NCBI RefSeq assembly: GCF_000242895.2
Contig: NC_021171.1
Location: 1,956,001-2,020,000, forward strand
DNA from: Bacillus sp. 1NLA3E
GTDB lineage: Bacteria > Bacillota > Bacilli > Bacillales > Cytobacillaceae
Reading direction: 5' to 3'
DNA: 64,000 nucleotides
The position numbers were made by a program, and so were the translations under genes. The notes beneath the pieces were generated by a model that worked only from the letters and a program-made list of their open reading frames with translations, was not told the DNA's origin and did not search any database. Each line of letters starts with the position of its first letter. Position 1 is the stretch's first letter. Shown piece after piece: positions 24,696 through 34,006 of the stretch.

Positions 24696-25981
24696 GTATA
24701 GAGACTTTGCAATCCGGAATGGATACAATTTGGGTCGTATTAACAGCTGCTATGATTTTATTAATGGAGGGTGGATTTGCCCTTTTGGAGGCCGGATTTG
24801 TTCGCGCGAAAAATAGCGTGAATATAATCATGAAGGTGTTTGCTGACATTACCATTGGAACACTTTGCTATTTTATATTAGGCTTTGGTCTTATGTATGG
24901 TTCTGATCGACTAGGATTATTCGGTGCAAGTGGTTTCTTTTTGAATGGAGATCTATCTCATATAGACCTCACCATTTCATTAGACACCTACTGGCTTTTC
25001 CAGTGTGCCTTTGTTATTGCCGTTATTTCCATCGTTTCTGGGGCAGTAGCGGAAAGAATTAATTTTCGTGCGTATCTTCTTTTTGCCGTGTTAATGACCT
25101 CAGTTATTTATCCAATTGCTGGACATTGGGTATGGGGTGGTGGTTGGTTAAGTGATTTAGGTATGGAGGATTTTGCAGGATCAGCAGTCATTCATGCGTT
25201 GGGTGGATTTGCTGCATTAGCCGCTGCTATACTTATCGGTCCAAGGAAAGGAAAATTTTCTTCCTTGGGAACGAGTTCAATTGCTTTACCAAGTAATCTG
25301 CCTTTGGCATCCGTGGGCGCATTTTTATTATGGTTTGGTTGGTTCGGTTTTAATGCTGGAAGTACACTAGCCGCAACGGATGTTAGGATTGGACATATTG
25401 CGATCGTAACGATGCTTTCAGCAGCATCAGGTGGAGCTGCTACCATGTTTTTCACTTTATTTCGTTACGGTCGTTCGGATGCCCCATCTGTTATAAATGG
25501 CTCTCTGGCTGGGCTTGTTGCCATTACAGCTGGTTGCGCATTTGTAAGTGATATCGCTTCTATATTAATAGGGGCTATCGCAGGTATACTTATGATGGCT
25601 GCAACAAACTGGTTAGAGGCAAGGAGAATTGATGATCCCGTTGGGGCATTCCCAGTTCACGCAGTTTCCGGAGTTTGGGGCACAATCGCTGTAGGACTTT
25701 TCGCAACGGAGGGCGGCCTGTTTACTGAAGGTAGCTGGCATTTATTAATGGTACAAGTAATTGGCTTAATCGCATTATGTGCATGGGGTTTTTCCATGAC
25801 TTGGATTAGTTTTAAAATCATTAACATTTGGGTGCCAATCCGTTCTACTGAGGACCAAGAGGAAGTTGGATTGGATATTAGTTACCATGGAATCATGGCT
25901 ACTCATTCCTCAACGGAATTTATTGACATAAAAGGACCATTGTTAAATATTGAAGATCATCATGATGATGATCATACTTAA
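24692..25981 (+). CDS. amt: Ammonium transporter (Amt family)
   Basis: 429 residues, about eleven membrane helices. Family motifs: GGFALLEAGFVRAKNSVNI, DTYWLFQCAFVIAVISIVSGAVAER, HWVWGGGWL, and the twin pore histidines in AVIHALGGFAAL and FPVHAVSGVWG. C-terminal tail ends HHDDDHT, acid- and His-rich. It conducts ammonium/ammonia into the cell. Start chosen as the GTG overlapping the previous stop, with GGAGG 10 bases before; a longer frame from TTG 24665 lies inside the upstream gene. Confidence 0.92.
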   Translation: MSIETLQSGMDTIWVVLTAAMILLMEGGFALLEAGFVRAKNSVNIIMKVFADITIGTLCYFILGFGLMYGSDRLGLFGASGFFLNGDLSHIDLTISLDTYWLFQCAFVIAVISIVSGAVAERINFRAYLLFAVLMTSVIYPIAGHWVWGGGWLSDLGMEDFAGSAVIHALGGFAALAAAILIGPRKGKFSSLGTSSIALPSNLPLASVGAFLLWFGWFGFNAGSTLAATDVRIGHIAIVTMLSAASGGAATMFFTLFRYGRSDAPSVINGSLAGLVAITAGCAFVSDIASILIGAIAGILMMAATNWLEARRIDDPVGAFPVHAVSGVWGTIAVGLFATEGGLFTEGSWHLLMVQVIGLIALCAWGFSMTWISFKIINIWVPIRSTEDQEEVGLDISYHGIMATHSSTEFIDIKGPLLNIEDHHDDDHT

Positions 25982-25983
25982 AG

Positions 25984-26012
25984 GCAAACCTGATTGGGTT
26001 TGCTTTTTTTTT
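25984..26012 (+). terminator. Intrinsic terminator of the amt operon
   Basis: GCAAACC and GGTTTGC arms with a 9-T tail. Confidence 0.88.
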
Positions 26013-26035
26013 ATAGACACTTTTCTTAAAGGAAA

Positions 26036-26117
26036 GGCTCTGTTTGTTAAACTAGAATGTTGATTTCCACTCCAATCAACATTGTGCAAAAAATCGACAT
26101 TGAGCTTTGATACAGCC
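26036..26117 (-). repeat. Structured repeat, copy 5 (internally deleted, minus)
   Basis: Only the two ends remain: GGCTCTGTTTGTTAAAC, AATGTTGATTTCC joined to ACTCCAATCAACATT, and an end TTTGATACAGCC. About 100 bp of core is missing. The arms could still pair into one long hairpin. Confidence 0.85.
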
Positions 26118-26125
26118 AAAGAAAA

Positions 26126-26269
26126 AGTCGAGCATAACTCCGCGAAATCGAGCACAACTCCGCAAAGTCGAGCATAACCCGGTAACGGCGAGCATAACAT
26201 ATCTAAGGTCGAGCATATCACCCCGAAAGTCGAGCATAAAACCCCGAAAGTCGAGCATATATCCAAAAA
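26126..26269. repeat. Seven tandem ~20-bp repeats (CGAGCATAAC family)
   Basis: Seven contiguous units of 20-22 bp with consensus AGTCGAGCATAACYCCGMAA. The core CGAGCATA or CGAGCACA is kept in every unit. No spacers of constant length separate them, so it is not a CRISPR. Function unknown. Confidence 0.85.
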
Positions 26270-26488
26270 TCAGATGACCTAAATTAAAAATAGGGGTCTT
26301 ATCTTGAATAATTTAATAAAAAGGCTCTATTCAAAAGGCTGTTTTCTAAAAGATTGTTGTTTTTGCACGAGTTTTGCAATCATTACCATTGAAAATAGAA
26401 CCGATCAAAGCTATTTCTTTCTCTTGGCGTTTTTCTGTACTTGTATTAATCAGTTTTTATTCAGGTGCAATTTCTTTTACGATCGCAA
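26270..26488. other. Non-coding stretch with a truncated repeat end
   Basis: Around 26325-26370 the sequence CTATTCAAAAGGCTGTTTT...TTTTTGCAC resembles the left edge of the structured repeat at 3411-3453 without its core. Nothing else is recognised. Confidence 0.45.
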
Positions 26489-27214
26489 TTATTGATGAAG
26501 TTTATATATTTCACGAGCCAAAGTTTCCAAAATATAAACAACAGGCACTTGTGTGGTAATATTGGTTTCTTCAATAAATTCCTCCGTTACATAGTATGGA
26601 ATATTTAAATCAGAGATTTTTGCAATCGTCGATAGTTTATTGCTAGTGATACTAATGATTTTACTTCCTTCTTGTTTAAGTTGATGAAGGTGAGAGACGG
26701 TAAAATTATTTTCTCCAGAGACAGACAAGGCAATTGTTACACTGTTATGGCGGAGTTTTGAATGAATCGGAAAGTGTGGGTCTTTAATATATAATGAAAA
26801 TTTCCCTAAACTTGAAAAATATCGAGCACCATATTCCGCTAGAATACCGGAGCTACCAATCCCGATAAAAATAACATGGTCTGCGCTATGAACTAGGCAG
26901 GCGGCTTCCTTAATTTTTTCTTCTAAATTCCCTTTTAACGTCCGCTCAAAAAACTCTACAATCGAATGGTGAGAATTTCTAATTACTGTTCTTTTGTTTT
27001 TTTCTAAATACATTTTAAGTTTTACTTTAAACTCGGAGAATCCCTCGCAATTTAGTTTCCTACAAAAACGTAAAATCGTCGCGGAGGATACATGGGTTTC
27101 ATCTGCTAGTTCACGAATACGCATATAAGCAACTTTTTCGAGATTTTGAGAAATATAGTTGTATATTGAAGTTTCTAACTCATTGAAAGAAGCAATTGCG
27201 TCGTTTGAAAACAT
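26489..27214 (-). CDS. MurR/RpiR family transcriptional regulator
   Basis: About 241 residues. N-terminal helix-turn-helix of the RpiR type (RIRELADETHVSSATILRFCRKLNCEGFSEFK) and a C-terminal SIS sugar-phosphate-binding domain (VIFIGIGSSGILAEYGARYFS, ALSVSGEN). These regulators sense phosphosugars and control nearby sugar genes; the divergent GH1 gene at 27561 is the likely target. I chose the ATG at 27214; a longer frame up to 27280 would extend into the repeat remnant. Repeat remnants flank it on both sides. Confidence 0.85.
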   Translation of the reverse strand: MFSNDAIASFNELETSIYNYISQNLEKVAYMRIRELADETHVSSATILRFCRKLNCEGFSEFKVKLKMYLEKNKRTVIRNSHHSIVEFFERTLKGNLEEKIKEAACLVHSADHVIFIGIGSSGILAEYGARYFSSLGKFSLYIKDPHFPIHSKLRHNSVTIALSVSGENNFTVSHLHQLKQEGSKIISITSNKLSTIAKISDLNIPYYVTEEFIEETNITTQVPVVYILETLAREIYKLHQ

Positions 27215-27244
27215 GAATGGTGATTTCTCCTTCTTTAAAAAATA

Positions 27245-27322
27245 GGCAGTGTTTATGCTCATTGTTGATTTTTTGCACAAAGTTGATTGGAGCGGAAATC
27301 AACTTTCTAAATAAACACAGCC
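27245..27322 (+). repeat. Structured repeat, copy 6 (internally deleted, plus)
   Basis: 78 bp: GGCAGTGTTTA, TTGCACAAAGTTGATTGGAG joined directly to CGGAAATCAACTTT, and an end TAAACACAGCC. Same type of core deletion as copy 5, in the opposite orientation, with a compensated arm pair AAAGTTGATT/AATCAACTTT. Confidence 0.83.
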
Positions 27323-27527
27323 AAAAAATAATTCTTCATAATATGATTTTAGCATAACAAATCAGAAAGTTACACAGTGTTACATTGATGAAACAAATGA
27401 CTTCTATTGTGATTAAAAACAAGATGGTCGACAATGATTTACTATCGTACTATCCTCCGTTATGATTCCTTTATGGTCATTTCCTTATCAAGAAAAGAAT
27501 TCAAATGAACCCACAAGTAAATTCTAA

Positions 27528-28997
<1,470 letters not shown>

Positions 28998-29038
28998 TCC
29001 GTTCAAAAGAGGAAGAATCAAGCCAATCATTCGTAAAG

Positions 29039-29066
29039 GCAAACCATTTAATGGGTTTGCTTTTTT
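29039..29066 (+). terminator. Intrinsic terminator
   Basis: GCAAACC and GGTTTGC arms with a T tail, after the GH1 gene. Its arms are the same as those of the amt terminator at 25984. Confidence 0.85.
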
Positions 29067-29070
29067 CTTT

Positions 29071-29121
29071 TGGCTGTGTTAGACGTGCATGTTGATTTCC
29101 GCCCAGGCGTCCTTTCAGCGG
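29071..29121 (-). repeat. Structured repeat, copy 7 (end fragment)
   Basis: GGCTGTGTTAGAC...ATGTTGATTTCCGCCCAGGCG is a right-end fragment in minus orientation, then homology stops near 29120. The sequence from there to 29344 is non-coding, without a feature that I can name. Confidence 0.65.
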
Positions 29122-29344
29122 GCACCATAGCTAATCGAGCAATGAAATTGCCATTAATCGAAAACGCTGTCATAAAATCCATATTTTGTCCACAAATCTA
29201 AGTGAGAAATTTCTAATCCTGGTGGTATACTAACTTACGTTAAGTGCATATGTGAATTGTTTCACAGATGAGAATTAAACATCATACCTATTAAGATTTC
29301 ATCATTTAATCTTAAAATAAATTTACCATGATAGAGGTGGCATA

Positions 29345-30580
29345 ATGGAAACAAACAGTAGAAAAAATGGGTATTTTATGATGGCGGTTTTGTGGCTAGC
29401 CTATGTGACATTTGCAATGAACTGGGTTGCAGGCTCCTCTTTGACACCACAAATAACACAAACATTTTTTGGTGGCCCGGTAAATCCAGTTATTTCTCAA
29501 CTGGTAAACTATTCAATTACGACAGCTCGTGTTTTTGCCAATATTTTAGCAGCGTTGGTCCTAATGAAATTGGGTCCAAAAAAAGCTGCGGGTACAGCGA
29601 TTGGGCTTTTAACAATGGGGCTTGTCGCCATTTACCTTCCTAATTATTGGGCATACACAGCTGCACGGATGGTAATGGCCGTGGGGGGATCGATGGTTAT
29701 TGTCTATATGAACCCTATAGTTGCTCATTATATCACAAACTCAAAAGAAAAGTTGCGCATTAATGCTGCTAATACGGTGTCCTATAATGTTGGAGCATTT
29801 ATCGTTGCCGTTATGTTTACGCTATTTTCTAAGCACATGGTTGAAAACTGGCGGTTAACTTTAACATTTTTTGCCTCATTAACAATCTTGTTTTTTGTGG
29901 CTTGGCTATGGAAAGCAGAAAACTTTGAAACCAAAGTAAGCAATAGTGGACAAGCTGAGGCGTATGGATATAAAGATGCTCTTAAGGATCCATTTCTATG
30001 GCGTTATGGCTTGGCATTCGCATCTTTCTTAACTTTATATGTATTATCGCTTGTGAGTTTTAAAGCAATTTTTGACCAATATACGTTATTAAATGGTTCT
30101 GTCACCAACCTACTTATTTCTGGTTTCGGAATTTTGGGAACCTTTTTCGGGATTCGAATTGGGAATAAAGGAGTTAAAAGAAAGCCCATCCTTGTGCTTT
30201 CAGGTATTGTTATGGTTGGAGCCTTTGCACTGGCGTTGGTCTTTGCCAATACTATCCCGCTTCTTTCATATACTTTAATTTCTATTTCGGGATTCGCCAT
30301 GTTTATTCAGTATCCTATCTTTTTGAATCTCCCTCATGAGTTAAAAGGGATGACTCCACAAAGATTGACGATTATGTTCGGTTTATTCTGGGCCTTAGCG
30401 TATGCGGGTCAAACCATTGCTACCATTGTTTGGAGCTATATTTTAGGATCTTCGGGATATGGAAAAGCAATGATTTTCTTTATTGCCGTATCAAGTTTGT
30501 ACATCTTCTTAGTGGCTACTTTCCCAGAAACCAGCCAAAAGGAAAAAGACAGGAAAGCAGGAATAGGAAAAGTAGCATAA
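29345..30580 (+). CDS. MFS transporter (CynX/NarK-like)
   Basis: 411 residues with about twelve membrane helices. Typical MFS features: a loop 2-3 segment VLMKLGPKKAAGTAIGLL, an AARMVMAVGGSMVIVY helix and a central cytosolic linker (AENFETKVSNSGQAEAYGYKD). It resembles the cyanate/nitrate-like MFS branch rather than classical sugar porters, so the substrate is open. Ribosome site GAGGTGG. Follows the GH1 gene with a terminator between, so expression may be separate. Confidence 0.85.
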   Translation: METNSRKNGYFMMAVLWLAYVTFAMNWVAGSSLTPQITQTFFGGPVNPVISQLVNYSITTARVFANILAALVLMKLGPKKAAGTAIGLLTMGLVAIYLPNYWAYTAARMVMAVGGSMVIVYMNPIVAHYITNSKEKLRINAANTVSYNVGAFIVAVMFTLFSKHMVENWRLTLTFFASLTILFFVAWLWKAENFETKVSNSGQAEAYGYKDALKDPFLWRYGLAFASFLTLYVLSLVSFKAIFDQYTLLNGSVTNLLISGFGILGTFFGIRIGNKGVKRKPILVLSGIVMVGAFALALVFANTIPLLSYTLISISGFAMFIQYPIFLNLPHELKGMTPQRLTIMFGLFWALAYAGQTIATIVWSYILGSSGYGKAMIFFIAVSSLYIFLVATFPETSQKEKDRKAGIGKVA

Positions 30581-30714
30581 TTTTGACCATATTGACTCCA
30601 AGGTAAACTAGGTAGACTGCACAGGTGAATTGAATGCTTTGGCTAATAAAAATTAGGAACTAGTCAATATAAGTGGTTCACTTTTGGAGTACAAACAATA
30701 AAAAATCACTTGAA

Positions 30715-30755
30715 AAGACATATGAAATCGTAAATGATTTCGTATGTCTTTTTTT
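30715..30755 (+). terminator. Intrinsic terminator of the MFS gene
   Basis: AAGACATATGAAATC pairs with GATTTCGTATGTCTT (one mismatch), followed by T's. The 640-bp interval 30581-31221 otherwise holds only a transposase remnant. Confidence 0.85.
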
Positions 30756-30882
30756 GTTGATATATGGAGCCAAAAAGCCTAAACGCCAAAAACTGGGAAA
30801 TTTCAGAGCAAACTGGATGCTTCTAAATGTAAATGACCATTCAACAAACAGCTTTATTTAACTTGTCAGGAGGAGAATTTCG

Positions 30883-31110
30883 CTGCTAGAACAGCCTTTA
30901 ACAACAGCTCGTGGGGATAAAAAGAGTTACATCTATGCTAATTTCAAGCCTAAATATGCTCAGTATATGGTAACTATTTTGAGAACATATTATAACTTCT
31001 GCCGACCAATGAAAATGGGTAGCAAAAAGTTAACACCCGCACAACGATTAGGTATCACTGATAAAGAATTTGATTTAAACGATATTATTTACTTTAAGGA
31101 CTTTAAATAA
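30883..31110 (+). pseudogene. C-terminal remnant of an insertion-sequence transposase
   Basis: Open frame of 75 codons without a start: TARGDKKSYIYANFKPKYAQ, then VTILRTYYNFCRPM and TPAQRLGITDKEFDL, ending YFKDFK. The YYNF.RP...TPAQ pattern is the C-terminus of a DDE-type transposase/integrase catalytic domain. The N-terminal part and IS ends are absent. Confidence 0.7.
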
Positions 31111-31160
31111 AAAGGATATTCCATAACAATAATAATATAATAAAAAACAACATTAATTTA

Positions 31161-31189
31161 TTGAAAAACGATAAATAATGTGCTAAAAT
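31161..31189 (+). promoter_or_regulatory. Promoter of the DUF2975 operon
   Basis: TTGAAA, 17-bp spacer, TAAAAT, ending 32 bp before the first gene. Confidence 0.7.
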
Positions 31190-31221
31190 CATGTTGTCAT
31201 TAAATAAGTGAGGTGTTTTAA

Positions 31222-31698
31222 ATGAATGGTAAACGAGGTTCAACCACTTTCTTAAAGGTAATTATTTTTCTGATTGGAATTGCGATGCTTGCTTTATGTA
31301 TCTATTGGTTGCCTGAGATAGCCATTAAGGATGCAAAGGTACATCCAGACACGGCTTACTTCCTAATCCCCTTTTTAGTATGTGCATACGGATTCTGTAT
31401 TGCGTTTTCTGTTGCGTTGTATCAAGCATATAAACTATTAACCTACATCGAAAAGAACAATGCTTTCTCTGAATTATCCCTTCAATCTTTGAAGGTTATA
31501 AAAAAATGTGCTTTTACAGTCATTTTCCTCATTCTGTTAGGAATAGTAAGCTTAATGGTGCTTGCTAAAATCACAGGAGAAGACGCAGCAGGTCCTATAT
31601 CACTAAGTCTAATGGGTATTTTAGTGACAAGTACCGTTGCAACTTTTGTAAGTGTTCTTCAAAAACCAATTAAAAATTTCCTAGAAAAAATGAAATAA
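31222..31698 (+). CDS. DUF2975 membrane protein (YoaS-like), copy A
   Basis: 158 residues, four hydrophobic segments (about 10-30, 45-67, 95-115, 125-145). Signature YQAYKLLTYIEKNNAFSELSLQSLKVIKKCAFT between helices 2 and 3. In B. subtilis the relative YoaS is paired with the small regulator YozG, as here. Function unknown. Preceded by GTGAGGTG. It is about 45% alike by eye to the next gene, a tandem duplication. Confidence 0.82.
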   Translation: MNGKRGSTTFLKVIIFLIGIAMLALCIYWLPEIAIKDAKVHPDTAYFLIPFLVCAYGFCIAFSVALYQAYKLLTYIEKNNAFSELSLQSLKVIKKCAFTVIFLILLGIVSLMVLAKITGEDAAGPISLSLMGILVTSTVATFVSVLQKPIKNFLEKMK

Positions 31699-31716
31699 AA
31701 ATGTGAGGTGTTTATT

Positions 31717-32196
31717 TTGAGAGAAGTCACAACATTGTTTTTAAAAATAGCTGTTTTTATTATAGGACTACCGGTTCTTGCTTTATGTATATTTTTAGTG
31801 CCCCATATGGCGAATTTCGCAGCAAAATTGTATCCAAATATTGCCCCAATGAAATATCTCGTTTTCATCGTGATGTATGGAGCGGCTGTGCCTTTTTACT
31901 TTGCTCTCTATCAGGCTTTGAACCTTTTACGGTACATTGACGAGAACACAGCGTTCTCGGAATTATCTGTAAAGGCGTTAAAGAACATAAAATGCTGTGC
32001 GATTACAATCAGTGGTTTGTATGTATTAGGTTTGCCACTCTTTCGTTTTATAGCGAAGAAAGTTGACCCTCCTATTGGATTAATGGGACTCATCATCATT
32101 TTTGCTTCGTTGGTTATCGCCGTTTTTGCTGCCATCCTCCAACGGCTTCTACAAGAAGCGATTAACATAAAATCAGAAAATGATTTGACTGTCTGA
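31717..32196 (+). CDS. DUF2975 membrane protein (YoaS-like), copy B
   Basis: About 159 residues with the same four-helix plan and YQALNLLRYIDENTAFSELSVKALKNIKCCAIT. It follows copy A after 18 bp and both have the same GAGGTGTTT leader, so the ribosome site was duplicated with the gene. TTG 31717 is preferred; the GTG at 31708 lies in the ribosome site. Next gene starts 8 bp after its stop. Confidence 0.82.
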   Translation: MREVTTLFLKIAVFIIGLPVLALCIFLVPHMANFAAKLYPNIAPMKYLVFIVMYGAAVPFYFALYQALNLLRYIDENTAFSELSVKALKNIKCCAITISGLYVLGLPLFRFIAKKVDPPIGLMGLIIIFASLVIAVFAAILQRLLQEAINIKSENDLTV

Positions 32197-32203
32197 GGTG
32201 TAT

Positions 32204-32422
32204 ATGGCAATTATTATTAATATTGATGTGATGTTAGCAAAACGAAAAATGAGCGTAACGGAGCTTTCTGAGAGGGTTGGAATTACTATGGCGAATCTTT
32301 CCATTCTGAAAAATGAGAAAGCAAAAGCGGTTCGTTTTTCAACATTAGAAGCGATATGTAAGACTTTGGATTGTCAGCCGGGTGATATTTTAGAGTACAA
32401 AAGCGATGAGGACACTCAATAA
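32204..32422 (+). CDS. yozG: Small XRE-type transcriptional regulator (YozG-like)
   Basis: 72 residues, a lone helix-turn-helix: MAIIINIDVMLAKRKMSVTE, then LSERVGITMANLSILKN as the recognition region, and LEAICKTLDCQPGDILEY. It matches the YozG/Cro-like family encoded next to DUF2975 proteins and probably autoregulates this operon. Confidence 0.85.
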   Translation: MAIIINIDVMLAKRKMSVTELSERVGITMANLSILKNEKAKAVRFSTLEAICKTLDCQPGDILEYKSDEDTQ

Positions 32423-32469
32423 AAACAGACAACAAATTTATTTAACTAACGGGAGTCGATAGAGAATTT

Positions 32470-32495
32470 AAGGGATAGCCATTAAGCTATCCCTT
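32470..32495 (+). terminator. Hairpin terminator of the DUF2975 operon
   Basis: AAGGGATAGC and GCTATCCCTT arms with a six-base loop. The following tract is short in T's, so it may also be an IS-flank structure. Confidence 0.55.
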
Positions 32496-32507
32496 CTATG
32501 CGTTTAT

Positions 32508-33918
32508 CATCCTTCCGACAGAATACCCCTCCCTCAAGGAATGTGAAGGGCGAAGCCCAATGAGTAGGGAGGGGGGATGAATGTCGGTTGGCGATAGCCA
32601 AAACTTTCTTCCTTGTGTTATAATAGGAACAAATGTTCCTGTATGGCGAGGTGAAATATATGCTAGTAAACAAGGCTTACAAGTTCCGCATCTACCCAAA
32701 TAAAAAACAAATTGAACAGATTAACAAAACCATTGGCTGTTCAAGATTTGTTTTCAATTTCTTTCTTGGTAAACAAAAAGAAAAAGATGCTTACTGGTAT
32801 ATCGTCGAAGAAATGAGACAAAACGGTCAGCTCATAGCGAATAACTGGAAAGGCAAATTCTTAAACAAATTTGAAACTGTTAAATCGCTACCTGAACTGA
32901 AGAAACAGTACTCTTTTTTGAAAGAAGTCGATAGTATTGCTTTACAAAAATCAGTAGAAAATTTAGCTGATTCCTATGATCGCTACTACAAAAAGCAAAA
33001 TAAACAACCTCGCTTTAAGTCAAAGAAGAATCCAGTGCAATCGTATACAACAAAATATACAAACGGAAATATAGCTGTCATAGACAACCACATCAAACTC
33101 CCCAAACTAGGGTACGTCCGTTTTGCAAAAAGTCGTGAAGTCGAAGGTCGTATTATAAGTGCCACGATCAGAAGAAACCCCTCTGGTAAATATTATGTTT
33201 CTTTAGCCACTGAATCGGAAGTAAAAGTATTGCCTAAAACCAATTCAGCAATTGGTATTGATGTAGGACTGAAAGATTTCGCTATTCTTTCGGATGGAAC
33301 TATTTACCCTAATCCGAAGTTTTTTCGTTCATTAGAAAAAAAATTAGTTCATGCTCAAAAAGTTATGAGCAGAAGAACGATAGGTGGTGCGAACTGGTAT
33401 AAAGCCAAAAGAAAAGTCGCATGCATTCATGAAAAAATTGTAAATGCAAGAAAAGATTATTTGGACAAAATTTCTTCCAAGATTGTCAAAAACCACGACA
33501 TTATTGGGATGGAAGACTTGTCCGTATCGAACATGTTAAAGAACCACCATCTTGCTAAAGCAATCAGCGAAGTATCTTGGTCACAATTCAAATGTATGAT
33601 CGAATACAAAGCTAAATGGAGCAGCAGACAAGTGGTAACCGTTTCAAAAAACTTCGCTAGTAGTCAGCTTTGTTCTAGTTGTGGCTACAAAAACAAAGAC
33701 GTTAAAAATCTCGGATTACGTGAATGGGAATGCCCTAAATGTCATACCTATCATAATCGAGATATTAACGCAGGAATCAATCTTAAAAATGAAGCCCTAA
33801 GACTTCTAACCGCAGGGACTGCGGGGATCGCCTAATCAATAACTGGTGGATACACTAGTGTTCTTAGGAATCCACTTCTTCAAACAACCCGTAAGGGTGT
33901 TAAGGAGGGGTAGTTCAA
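32508..33918 (+). mobile_element. TnpB-only IS200/IS605-type element
   Basis: Left end: a large imperfect hairpin with CCCCTCCCT and AGGGAGGGG arms at about 32525-32576. Right end: hairpin GTGGAT...ATCCAC at about 33845-33878, then AACAACCC-GTAA-GGGTGTT and the terminal GGGGTAGTTCA. No tnpA is present, so it cannot move alone. Borders are approximate, set from the end structures; there is a TTTAT at 32503-32507 that could be the target/TAM. Confidence 0.75.
32660..33835 (+). CDS. tnpB: RNA-guided endonuclease TnpB
   Basis: 391 residues. N-terminal [17 protein letters not shown], helix-turn-helix-like segment, and a RuvC nuclease with D201 (GIDVGLKDF), E285 ([10 protein letters not shown]) and D368 ([11 protein letters not shown]). 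The zinc finger CSSCGY...CPKC is intact. All catalytic residues are present, so it is probably active. TnpB cuts DNA guided by an omega-RNA from the element's right end next to a TAM, which keeps the element at its site. Ribosome site GAGGTG; the longer frame upstream has none. Confidence 0.92.
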   Translation: MLVNKAYKFRIYPNKKQIEQINKTIGCSRFVFNFFLGKQKEKDAYWYIVEEMRQNGQLIANNWKGKFLNKFETVKSLPELKKQYSFLKEVDSIALQKSVENLADSYDRYYKKQNKQPRFKSKKNPVQSYTTKYTNGNIAVIDNHIKLPKLGYVRFAKSREVEGRIISATIRRNPSGKYYVSLATESEVKVLPKTNSAIGIDVGLKDFAILSDGTIYPNPKFFRSLEKKLVHAQKVMSRRTIGGANWYKAKRKVACIHEKIVNARKDYLDKISSKIVKNHDIIGMEDLSVSNMLKNHHLAKAISEVSWSQFKCMIEYKAKWSSRQVVTVSKNFASSQLCSSCGYKNKDVKNLGLREWECPKCHTYHNRDINAGINLKNEALRLLTAGTAGIA

Positions 33919-33938
33919 TGATGTTATTTACTCAGAGA
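33740..33938 (+). ncRNA. Predicted omega-RNA (reRNA) scaffold and guide
   Basis: In TnpB elements the guide RNA overlaps the 3' end of tnpB and runs through the right end into flanking DNA. Here CCGCAG-GGA-CTGCGG, GTGGAT/ATCCAC and CCC-GTAA-GGG hairpins lie in order, then GTAGTTCA. The flank just after it (about 33919-33938) would be the guide. Extent is inferred from the family. Confidence 0.55.
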
Positions 33939-34006
33939 ATTCCATTGATATTAGTGAAAAAAAATATGATGTGATTAGCAATGTTTGCACCTTAAAAGGT
34001 AACCCG

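Noticed and set aside
25943-26266. 107-codon minus-strand frame with repetitive LCSTFG-like sequence
   Set aside because: It is the translation of the tandem CGAGCATA repeats, not a repetitive protein gene.
26126-26269. CRISPR array
   Set aside because: Units are contiguous with no unique spacers and no cas genes are nearby.
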